Positions 26,522 through 34,233 of a stretch of DNA of 64,000 bases are shown piece after piece. The translations under genes and the position numbers were made by a program. The DNA comes from SVEL01 sp017381055 (GTDB taxonomy: Bacteria > Bacillota > Clostridia > Lachnospirales > Lachnospiraceae). Each line of letters opens with the position of its first letter. The first letter of the stretch is position 1. The stretch spans positions 18,861-82,860 of the forward strand of contig JAXJYC010000063.1 of NCBI GenBank assembly GCA_036307185.1, in the 5' to 3' direction. The notes under the pieces are model-generated. The model saw only the letters and a program-made list of their open reading frames with translations, ran no database searches and was not told the origin of the DNA.

Positions 26522-27751
26522 ATGGATAATACAGGTTATTTACAAATTAATGTTACGGATAATGAAAATATACCCATTGAGAATGCAAAAATTAAATTAA
26601 CATATGAGGGTAGACCAGAGGATGTAGTTAAAAATCTTAGTACGAATAGTTCGGGGCAGACTGAGAATGTGGAACTAGAAGCTCCACCGGTTACACTTAG
26701 TAGAACAGAAGATAATATAGTTCAACCATACGCAGAATATGCAATTGTTGTGGAGGCACCAGAATATGAACCGTTGGATATTTCTGGAATTGAGATATTA
26801 TCTACGGCAAATGCATTGCAAAATGTAAAATTAACTAGAGCATTTAGAGGCGAAGAGGGAAATAACATTGTGATCCCTGCTCATACTTTGTATGGTTATT
26901 ATCCACCTAAAATAGCTGAAGCAGAGATTAAGCCAATGAATGAAACCGGGGAGATTGTTTTAAGTAGAGTTGTAGTGCCAGAAACAATAGTAGTTCATGA
27001 TGGTTCACCATCTGATTCCACAGCTAAGGATTACTATGTATCTTATACAGATTATATTAAAAATGTTGCTTCTAGTGAAATATATGCTACATGGTCAGAT
27101 GCTACTATCACAGCAAATGTATTGGCTATAATGTCATTTACTTTGAATAGGGTTTACACGGAATGGTATAGAAACAAGGGATATAATTTTACTATTACAT
27201 CTTCCACAGCATATGATCATAAGTGGATATATGGAAGAAATATATTTGATAATATTTCACAGATAGTAGATGAAATATTTGATCAATATATTTCTCGTCC
27301 AGAGGTAAGACAGCCTATATTGACACAATATTGTGATGGAAAGAGGGTTAAATGTCCAAATTGGCTGTCTCAGTGGGGTTCAAAGGATTTGGGGGATAGA
27401 GGGTATTCGCCTATTGAAATATTAAGATATTATTATGGTGACGACGTGTATATAAATACAGCGGAAGCAATATCAGGCATTCCAGCATCTTGGCCGGGCT
27501 ACAATCTAACAGTGGGAAGCAAGGGGGATAAGGTTAGGCAGATGCAAGAACAGCTAGATACCATAGCATCAGTTTATAATTCTATACCTAGAATAGCAAC
27601 AGATGGTATATATGGAAGTGGTACTAAAGCAGCAGTGGAAGCGTTTCAGGGACTATTTGGACTTCCTAAATCAGGAGTGGTTGATTTTAAGACTTGGTAT
27701 AAAATATCTCAAATTTATGTGGGGATAACAAGAATAGCAGAGCTTAATTAG
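26522..27751 (+). CDS. peptidoglycan-binding domain protein
   Basis: The start at 26522 (RBS AGGGGTAGG) avoids a terminator that a longer reading would include. The 409-residue product has no signal peptide. Residues about 1-105 form a carboxypeptidase-regulatory-like beta sandwich (YLQINVTDNENIPIENAKIK). A middle domain (about 155-320) contains VSYTDYIKNVASSEIYATW and KCPNWLSQWGSKDLGDRGYS, as in SpoIID-related or spore-cortex-like Clostridial proteins. The C-terminus (about 325-405) is a PG_binding_1 domain with GSKGDKVRQMQEQLD and DGIYGSGTKAAVEAFQ. It probably acts on or binds the cell wall. A small membrane protein gene follows after eight bases. Confidence 0.82.
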   Translation: MDNTGYLQINVTDNENIPIENAKIKLTYEGRPEDVVKNLSTNSSGQTENVELEAPPVTLSRTEDNIVQPYAEYAIVVEAPEYEPLDISGIEILSTANALQNVKLTRAFRGEEGNNIVIPAHTLYGYYPPKIAEAEIKPMNETGEIVLSRVVVPETIVVHDGSPSDSTAKDYYVSYTDYIKNVASSEIYATWSDATITANVLAIMSFTLNRVYTEWYRNKGYNFTITSSTAYDHKWIYGRNIFDNISQIVDEIFDQYISRPEVRQPILTQYCDGKRVKCPNWLSQWGSKDLGDRGYSPIEILRYYYGDDVYINTAEAISGIPASWPGYNLTVGSKGDKVRQMQEQLDTIASVYNSIPRIATDGIYGSGTKAAVEAFQGLFGLPKSGVVDFKTWYKISQIYVGITRIAELN

Positions 27752-27759
27752 GAGGGTGT

Positions 27760-28116
27760 ATGAAGAGAGGAATGTTGCAGTGGGGAAAGGTTTTAGGTGC
27801 TATGGTAGCAGTTACAGCCATATTGTTACTTTTGTTATCTTTGATATTTTATAAAATGAATTTATCAGATAGAGGAATTGCAGTTGGAATTGTAGTGATA
27901 TATGTTATAGCAAATTTTGTTGGCGGATTTATTATGGGGAAGATTAAAGAGGACAATAAATATAAGTGGGGAGCGCTAGCTGGGATCATGTTTTTTGTTA
28001 CATTAACAGTAGTATCTATGCTAGTGACAGGACAGCTTTATGCTAGTGGAACAAAAGCCTTGTGGGCTTTGTTATCGTGCGTAGGAGGAGGAATGGTTGG
28101 AGGAATGTGTGCGTAG
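27760..28116 (+). CDS. four-helix membrane protein, TIGR04086/YrzE-like
   Basis: AGGAGG precedes this 118-residue protein. Four hydrophobic segments are visible (about 11-31, 40-60, 70-90, 95-117), with small-residue-rich helices such as NFVGGFIMGKI and GGGMVGGM. Size and pattern fit the TIGR04086 membrane protein family of Firmicutes. Function is unknown. It follows the peptidoglycan-binding gene directly, so the two are likely cotranscribed. Confidence 0.75.
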   Translation: MKRGMLQWGKVLGAMVAVTAILLLLLSLIFYKMNLSDRGIAVGIVVIYVIANFVGGFIMGKIKEDNKYKWGALAGIMFFVTLTVVSMLVTGQLYASGTKALWALLSCVGGGMVGGMCA

Positions 28117-28127
28117 AGGACGGAAAT

Positions 28128-28176
28128 TTAACATAGATTTAACATAAGCGGAATTCATATTTAACATACATATAGT
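28128..28176 (+). promoter_or_regulatory. Pho-box-like TTAACA repeats with promoter
   Basis: TTAACA occurs at 28128, 28139 and 28161, so the spacing is 11 and 22 bases, in phase with the 11-base repeat of Firmicutes PhoP boxes. TATAGT at 28171-28176 is a suitable -10 four bases after the last copy. The gene downstream is a phosphate cotransporter, which makes PhoP control likely. Confidence 0.65.
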
Positions 28177-28246
28177 ATAGATATATATGAAATGTATAAA
28201 TTTAGAACATTAGATGAATCGATTTAAAAACAGTTGGAGGAAAGAA

Positions 28247-30022
28247 ATGTTTGATTTTTTTAGTTTTCTTACGATGATAGGTGGTTTGGCCATGTTCCTA
28301 TATGGAATGAGTGCTATGGGAGATGGACTTGCTAAGCTTGCAGGTGGTAAGCTAGAGCGAATTTTAGAGAAGCTTACATCCAACCCTATTATGGGTGTAT
28401 TTCTAGGATTTGTTGTAACAGCGGTTATTCAGAGTTCATCAGCTACAACAGTTATGGTTGTAGGCTTTGTTAACTCGGGTATTATGAGATTATCGCAGGC
28501 TATTAGCATAATTATGGGTGCTAATATAGGTACAACAGCTACTGCTTGGATTCTTAGTCTTGCTGGTTTAGAAGGTGGAAACTTCGTTATGAATATGCTT
28601 AAGCCAACATCGTTTTCGCCTATTCTTGCAATTATCGGTGTAGCAATGCTTATGTTCTCAAATAAGGCTAAGAAAAAGGATTTAGGAACAATTCTTATTG
28701 GATTTGCAATTCTTATGTTTGGTATGGATACAATGACAAGTGCTATTAAGCCGCTTGCGGAGGTTCAGTGGTTTAAAGAGTTACTTGTTAGATTCTCAAA
28801 TCCAATACTTGGATTAATGGCAGGTGCTATATTAACAGCAGTTATTCAGAGTTCATCTGCATCAGTTGGTATCTTACAGGCTATGTCGATGAATGGACTT
28901 ATAACATTTGGAACAGCATTCCCTATTATCATGGGACAGAATATCGGAACTTGTGTGACAGCACTTATATCGTCAATTGGAGCAACAAAAAATGGTAAAA
29001 GAACAGCATTTGTTCATCTTTACTTTAATTTAATTGGAACAATTATATTTATGGCGGCATTCTATATAGTAAATGCAATTGTAAACTTTACATTTATGGA
29101 AGGTCCTATTAGTGGAACTGGAATAGCGGTTTTACATTCTATATTTAATATAAGTGCTACATTAGTATTACTTCCATGTAGAAAGCTTTTGGAAAAGCTT
29201 GCATGCCTTACAATTAGAGATAAGGACGTTAAGGGAGCGGCAGAGGGTGCTGAAGAATCAGAAATCAAGCTTCTTGATTACCGTTTCTTAGATAAGCCAA
29301 GCTTTGCTGTAGAGCAGTGTAGAAATGTTACACATAAGATGGCAGAGTTATCAAAGGATGCTATATTTAAGGCAATGAGTCTCCTTAAGAACTATGATGA
29401 AGGAGTTGCTGAAGAAGTAATTCATTTAGAGGGTGTAGTAGATAAATATGAGGATCAGTTAGGATCATATCTTGTAAAGCTTAGTGGAAAGGCAACATCT
29501 GAAGAGGATAGCCGTACAGTATCATTATTGTTACACTCAATTGGTGATTATGAAAGAATCTCAGATCATGCTATTAATATCTTAGAGTCAGCTAAGGAAA
29601 TGCATGAAAAGGGAATGGTATTCTCTAAGAAGGCTATGGAAGAGCTTGAAATCTTTACAAGAGCTGTTGAAGATATTATGAATATGACACTTATCGTTTT
29701 TATGGATGAGGATGTAGATATGGCTAAGTCAGTAGAACCACTTGAGGAGATGATTGACTTCTTAAGTGATGAGCTTAAGAATAGACACATTGCAAGACTT
29801 CGTGAAGGTAAGTGTACAATTGAGCAGGGATTTGTATTCTCAGATATTACAACAAACTTTGAGAGAATCTCAGATCATTGTTCAAATATCGCAGTAAGTC
29901 TTATTGAGATTAAGGATGATGAGTACGATACTCATAGATATCTTGATACAGTTAAGCATGATAGCGCAAGATTTGCTGAGGAATATGCTAATTGCAGAGA
30001 AAGATATGCATTGCCATTATAA
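28247..30022 (+). CDS. Na/Pi cotransporter family protein with PhoU-like domain
   Basis: GGAGG lies six bases before the ATG at 28247; an upstream ATG at 28214 has no RBS. The 591-residue product carries two inverted Na/Pi cotransporter repeats, each with the hallmark QSSSA motif (VIQSSSATTVMVV and VIQSSSASVGILQ). Eight or so membrane segments cover residues 1-325. The rest is a soluble PhoU-like helical bundle with two E-x-x-D-type metal motifs (YERISDHA and FERISDHC). It probably imports phosphate with sodium and senses or limits uptake through the PhoU part. The upstream Pho-box-like repeats fit this. Confidence 0.92.
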   Translation: MFDFFSFLTMIGGLAMFLYGMSAMGDGLAKLAGGKLERILEKLTSNPIMGVFLGFVVTAVIQSSSATTVMVVGFVNSGIMRLSQAISIIMGANIGTTATAWILSLAGLEGGNFVMNMLKPTSFSPILAIIGVAMLMFSNKAKKKDLGTILIGFAILMFGMDTMTSAIKPLAEVQWFKELLVRFSNPILGLMAGAILTAVIQSSSASVGILQAMSMNGLITFGTAFPIIMGQNIGTCVTALISSIGATKNGKRTAFVHLYFNLIGTIIFMAAFYIVNAIVNFTFMEGPISGTGIAVLHSIFNISATLVLLPCRKLLEKLACLTIRDKDVKGAAEGAEESEIKLLDYRFLDKPSFAVEQCRNVTHKMAELSKDAIFKAMSLLKNYDEGVAEEVIHLEGVVDKYEDQLGSYLVKLSGKATSEEDSRTVSLLLHSIGDYERISDHAINILESAKEMHEKGMVFSKKAMEELEIFTRAVEDIMNMTLIVFMDEDVDMAKSVEPLEEMIDFLSDELKNRHIARLREGKCTIEQGFVFSDITTNFERISDHCSNIAVSLIEIKDDEYDTHRYLDTVKHDSARFAEEYANCRERYALPL

Positions 30023-30105
30023 ACAAGCATATATAAATACCAGATTAATTAATATATGATAAATAATTTTAGTGCAACAAAATAGCTGAAATTATGCACA
30101 TAATA

Positions 30106-30144
30106 AATAGGAACGCAAAATAATAATGCGTTCCTATTAATTTT
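30106..30144 (+). terminator. terminator of the Na/Pi cotransporter gene
   Basis: AATAGGAACGCA and TGCGTTCCTATT form a 12-bp stem around a nine-base loop, followed by AATTTT. Confidence 0.8.
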
Positions 30145-30157
30145 AAGGAGGTTAAAA

Positions 30158-30712
30158 ATGGATAGTAAAATTAGTTTGTCGTGGATAATTATTCTGGTAA
30201 TGCTTTTACTTGTAGGGTGTTTTAATGTTACAAAAGAGCAGACTATGAGTGAAGAAGTAATTAATAAGGGGGGGAGAAATGCAGAAATAAAACAAGGGGA
30301 GTTTGATATAGAGTATTGTTATTGGACTGATGCAAGTAGGCGAAACGTTTTTTCTACATATGATAATTATATTCAAAAGGATTTGGTAGATGCTGGAATT
30401 GCAAAGGAAGAATGGCATATATCTTATGGAGATTTAAAGGAACTGGAGAATATAGTTAGGGACTATAAATTAGGTGAATATAATGAAAAAGTTATGAGTG
30501 AAGGTGTTATGGAACCAATTGAAGAGTTTTATATAATTTTTTCTATAGATGGAGAAGATTATTTGATTAAGGGAGATGAAACTATATTTGAAGGTAGAGC
30601 GAAAAATAAAGAAAATGAGAATTTTTGCAAGGCATTAGAGAAACTAGAGTATGTATTTAAGAATCAGGAAACATATGAAAATATGCCAAAATCAGAAGGC
30701 GGCTATGAATAA
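30158..30712 (+). CDS. small lipoprotein of unknown function
   Basis: AAGGAGG precedes this 184-residue protein. The N-terminus is a lipoprotein signal: a hydrophobic IIILVMLLL then the lipobox LVGC with the lipidated Cys near residue 21. The mature part is acidic and mixed alpha/beta (GEFDIEYCYWTD, then EEFYIIFSIDGEDY). I recognise no family. It has its own RBS and sits between terminators, so it is probably monocistronic and anchored to the outer face of the membrane. Confidence 0.75.
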   Translation: MDSKISLSWIIILVMLLLVGCFNVTKEQTMSEEVINKGGRNAEIKQGEFDIEYCYWTDASRRNVFSTYDNYIQKDLVDAGIAKEEWHISYGDLKELENIVRDYKLGEYNEKVMSEGVMEPIEEFYIIFSIDGEDYLIKGDETIFEGRAKNKENENFCKALEKLEYVFKNQETYENMPKSEGGYE

Positions 30713-30770
30713 GATATGGATAAGTCCTGGTAACTTATTATTTAGTTGATAAACATTCTAATATAAGTAC

Positions 30771-30799
30771 TTGAAAATATATGAATATATTAGTATAAT
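30771..30799 (+). promoter_or_regulatory. glyS promoter
   Basis: TTGAAA (30771-30776) and TATAAT (30794-30799) are spaced by 17 bases. The short leader to the ATG at 30854 holds no T-box pattern. Confidence 0.7.
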
Positions 30800-30853
30800 C
30801 ATATAGATATTACCCTTGTTAAGGGTATGAATAGGAAGATTGGAGTGAATATC

Positions 30854-32242
30854 ATGGAAAAGACAATGGAGAAAATAGTTGCATTAGCAAAGGCAAGAGG
30901 ATTTGTATATCCAGGTTCAGAGATATATGGTGGTCTTGCTAATACATGGGACTATGGTAATCTCGGCGTTGAGCTTAAGAATAATGTAAAGAGAGCTTGG
31001 TGGACTAAGTTTATACAGGAAAACCCATACAATGTAGGTGTAGACTGTGCTATTCTTATGAACCCACAGACATGGGTTGCATCTGGTCACCTTGGCGGAT
31101 TTGCAGATCCACTTATGGACTGTAAGGAGTGTAAGGAAAGATTTAGAGCAGACAAGCTTATCGAGGATTATAATGATGCTAATGGCATTACTATTGAAGG
31201 CTCAGTAGACGCATGGTCAAACGAGGAGATGTTAAATTATATTAATGAGAAGAACATCTGTTGTCCATCTTGTGGTAAGCACAACTTTACAGATATAAGA
31301 CAGTTTAACCTTATGTTTAAGACATTCCAGGGTGTAACTGAGGATGCTAAGAATACAGTTTACTTAAGACCAGAGACAGCACAGGGTATCTTTGTAAACT
31401 TCAAGAATGTTCAGAGAACATCTAGAAAAAAGATTCCATTTGGTATCGGTCAGATTGGTAAGTCATTTAGAAACGAAATTACACCAGGTAACTTCACATT
31501 TAGAACAAGAGAGTTTGAGCAGATGGAGCTTGAGTTCTTCTGTGAGCCAGGAACAGATTTAGAGTGGTTTGCATATTGGAAGTCATTCTGTATCAATTGG
31601 CTTAAGACTCTTGGTATGAAGGATGAGGAGATGAGAGCAAGAGATCATTCTCCAGAGGAGCTTTGTTTCTATAGTAAGGCTACAACAGATATTGAGTTCT
31701 TATTCCCATTTGGTTGGGGCGAGCTTTGGGGTATCGCTGATAGAACAGATTACGACCTTACACAGCATCAGAATGTGTCAGGCGAGCCTATGGAATATTT
31801 TGATGATGAGAAGGGTCAGAAGTATGTTCCATATGTTGTTGAGCCATCTCTTGGTGCAGATAGAGTTACTTTAGCGTTCCTTTGTGCAGCATATGACGAG
31901 GAAGAGCTTGAGGGCGGCGATGTAAGAACAGTTCTTCATTTCCATCCAGCACTTGCTCCAGTTAAGATTGGTATTTTACCATTATCTAAGAAGCTTAATG
32001 AGGGTGCAGAAAAGATTTATGCTGAGTTATCTAAGAAGTATAACTGTGAGTTTGATGATAGAGGAAATATCGGTAAGAGATACAGAAGACAGGATGAAAT
32101 TGGTACACCATTCTGTATTACATACGATTTCGAGTCAGAGAATGACGGCTGTGTAACAGTAAGAGACAGAGATACAATGGCTCAGGAAAGAGTTAAAATT
32201 GAAGATTTAAAGGCTTACTTCGAAGCAAAGTTTGAGTGGTAG
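30854..32242 (+). CDS. glyS: glycyl-tRNA synthetase (single-chain, homodimeric type)
   Basis: The start at 30854 is favoured by TTGGAGTG just upstream and by the family's usual N-terminus (MEKIVALAKARGFVYPGSEI). The 462-residue class II enzyme charges tRNA-Gly with glycine. Visible are YGGLANTWDYGNLGVELK, a zinc-binding CKECKERF with a later CCPSCGKH, motif 2 (FRNEITPGNFTFRTREFEQ) and the C-terminal anticodon-binding domain (PVKIGILPLSKK to FEW). This is the alpha2 type, not the alpha2beta2 type. Confidence 0.96.
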   Translation: MEKTMEKIVALAKARGFVYPGSEIYGGLANTWDYGNLGVELKNNVKRAWWTKFIQENPYNVGVDCAILMNPQTWVASGHLGGFADPLMDCKECKERFRADKLIEDYNDANGITIEGSVDAWSNEEMLNYINEKNICCPSCGKHNFTDIRQFNLMFKTFQGVTEDAKNTVYLRPETAQGIFVNFKNVQRTSRKKIPFGIGQIGKSFRNEITPGNFTFRTREFEQMELEFFCEPGTDLEWFAYWKSFCINWLKTLGMKDEEMRARDHSPEELCFYSKATTDIEFLFPFGWGELWGIADRTDYDLTQHQNVSGEPMEYFDDEKGQKYVPYVVEPSLGADRVTLAFLCAAYDEEELEGGDVRTVLHFHPALAPVKIGILPLSKKLNEGAEKIYAELSKKYNCEFDDRGNIGKRYRRQDEIGTPFCITYDFESENDGCVTVRDRDTMAQERVKIEDLKAYFEAKFEW

Positions 32243-32338
32243 GCTTGTAAGATTATGGGGAGGGATTTACGAATATGTAGGTCCCTCTTATGATATTTAT
32301 CTGTAGGCGTTTACAGTTTGAGAAAGACGAGGTAGTGA

Positions 32339-34039
32339 ATGATTATTTGTACATTGTATGGATTAGCAGCAGTAGTATCATTTATACAGCTGATAATGTT
32401 GATAAATAGGGGTGGTAAAGAACAAAATATTTATCAGGTATTAATGTATGTTATGGTATGTGTATGTAATATTGGCTATTTTGCTATGTCTATAGCAAAA
32501 ACTGTAGATATGGCCATAATATGTAATAGTATTACATATTTAGGTGCAGTATTTTTACCATTGTGTGTACTTTTAAGAACTGCGGAGTTTTGTGGAATTA
32601 CTTTGCGCAGAAGTACAATCAGTGTTTTGACAGCAGGTAGTGGAGTTGTATTTAGCCTCGTGTTTTCGACAGGATATAGTGATATTTACTATAAGAATGT
32701 AAGTATAAAAAAGATTTATGGTGTAACACATTTAGTGAAGGAATATGGACCAGCGCATAACGCATACAAAATATTGCTTGGAGTCTATGTTTTGGTGATT
32801 GCACTTGTAGTTATTGGTGCGTTTAGAAGAAAGAATCATTTTACAAAGAGGACAGTATTTTCAATGGTTGCGAATATTTTAGCGCCATGTATAGTGTATT
32901 TAGTAGAGAGAAAATTTGCTTTACCAATAGAATTATTACCGTTTACATATATGATAGTTCTTGGTGTATATCTTAATAGTGTAAATAGAATGAAAATGTA
33001 TGATATGTCATCTAGCATAGCTAGTGCATATGAGAAACTTGATGAATATGGATATATTACCTTTGATTTAAAGAAAAATTTAATGAATTGTAATAACATG
33101 GCATATAGTATTTTTCCAGAACTTAAGAGTATGGAAATTGATGAGAGTGCAAAAAAAGATAATTCAGTGTTTTATAATGAAATAATACAATGGTTGGAAT
33201 TAGAAGAAACTGAGGACACCAAAGAAAAGAAGATCAGTGTAGATGATAAGATAATAAAATGTAAGCTAAGAAGAATACATATTGGTGTTCGTAATAAGTT
33301 TGTAGGATATAGTGTAGAGCTTATGGATAATACAAATGAAGAAAACTATATTAAGCTTTTGAATAATTATAACTCTGATTTATCTAAGCAAGTTGAGGAA
33401 AAGACAGCACATATAAAAAGTATACAGAATTCTATTATAACAGGTATGGCTATTATGGTAGAAGGTCGAGATAATAGTACTGGAGGACATGTTAGAAGAA
33501 CTAGTGAGTGCGTTAAGGTGTTTGCTAATGATTTAAAGTGGAAGATTCCAGAATTGTCAGTAAGATTTTTATCAAACCTCATAAAAGCAGCGCCGATGCA
33601 CGATTTAGGTAAGATAGCAGTAGATGACCAAATATTAAGAAAACCAGGAAAATTTACTGATGAAGAATATGCTCAGATGAAGACACATGCTGCAAAAGGT
33701 GCACAGATTGTGGAACAAGTATTGACTGAGGTTAAAGATGAAGATTTTAAGAAAATTGCTGTAAATGTTGCTCACTATCATCATGAAAAATGGGATGGAA
33801 GTGGCTATCCAGACGGATTAAGCGGAGAGGATATACCATTAGAGGCAAGAATAATGGCTTTAGCTGATGTATTTGATGCTTTAGTTAGTAAAAGATGTTA
33901 TAAGGAAGCCTTTGATTTTGATAGAGCATTTAAGATAATAGAAGAATCATTAGGCAGTCATTTTGACCCAGAGTTGGGTAGCATTTTTATGGAGTGCAGA
34001 CCTAGGTTAGAGAAGTTATATAATGATATGCCAGAATAG
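32339..34039 (+). CDS. membrane HD-GYP domain phosphodiesterase
   Basis: The 566-residue protein starts with seven or eight hydrophobic segments (about 1-220), like the 7TM sensor modules of histidine kinases. A PAS-like segment follows (about 225-345, YITFDLKKNLMNCNNMAY). The C-terminal HD-GYP domain (about 370-560) has GGHVRRTSECVKVF, the HD pair in APMHDLGKIAVDD, HHEKWDGSGYPDGL and LADVFDALVSKR. HD-GYP enzymes hydrolyse cyclic di-GMP to GMP. The sensory input is unknown. It sits alone between glyS and ppdK. Confidence 0.9.
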   Translation: MIICTLYGLAAVVSFIQLIMLINRGGKEQNIYQVLMYVMVCVCNIGYFAMSIAKTVDMAIICNSITYLGAVFLPLCVLLRTAEFCGITLRRSTISVLTAGSGVVFSLVFSTGYSDIYYKNVSIKKIYGVTHLVKEYGPAHNAYKILLGVYVLVIALVVIGAFRRKNHFTKRTVFSMVANILAPCIVYLVERKFALPIELLPFTYMIVLGVYLNSVNRMKMYDMSSSIASAYEKLDEYGYITFDLKKNLMNCNNMAYSIFPELKSMEIDESAKKDNSVFYNEIIQWLELEETEDTKEKKISVDDKIIKCKLRRIHIGVRNKFVGYSVELMDNTNEENYIKLLNNYNSDLSKQVEEKTAHIKSIQNSIITGMAIMVEGRDNSTGGHVRRTSECVKVFANDLKWKIPELSVRFLSNLIKAAPMHDLGKIAVDDQILRKPGKFTDEEYAQMKTHAAKGAQIVEQVLTEVKDEDFKKIAVNVAHYHHEKWDGSGYPDGLSGEDIPLEARIMALADVFDALVSKRCYKEAFDFDRAFKIIEESLGSHFDPELGSIFMECRPRLEKLYNDMPE

Positions 34040-34073
34040 AATGAAAAACCTTGTTAATAGGTAGAAAATTGCG

Positions 34074-34102
34074 TTGACTTAATTCGATGTAATTGTTATA
34101 AT
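34074..34102 (+). promoter_or_regulatory. ppdK promoter
   Basis: TTGACT (34074-34079) and TATAAT (34097-34102) are separated by 17 bases. A leader of about 130 bases follows. It holds a small hairpin (CGCAAA/TTTGCG, about 34108-34125) running into CCCTTTTTT, which looks like an attenuator, and then the RBS AGGAGG. Confidence 0.75.
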
Positions 34103-34233
34103 AAATTCGCAAATGTATTTTTGCGCCCTTTTTTCAGTGCTAATAATTACTAAATTAAGGGTGTGGGATACATAAAATATGCATATAAGGATTTACCTTA
34201 TAAGATAAAAGAAAATTTTAGGAGGAACTTAAA

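Noticed and set aside
30713..30853. T-box riboswitch upstream of glyS
   Set aside because: The region is short and contains neither the conserved T-box sequence nor a specifier stem; a plain sigma-A promoter explains it.
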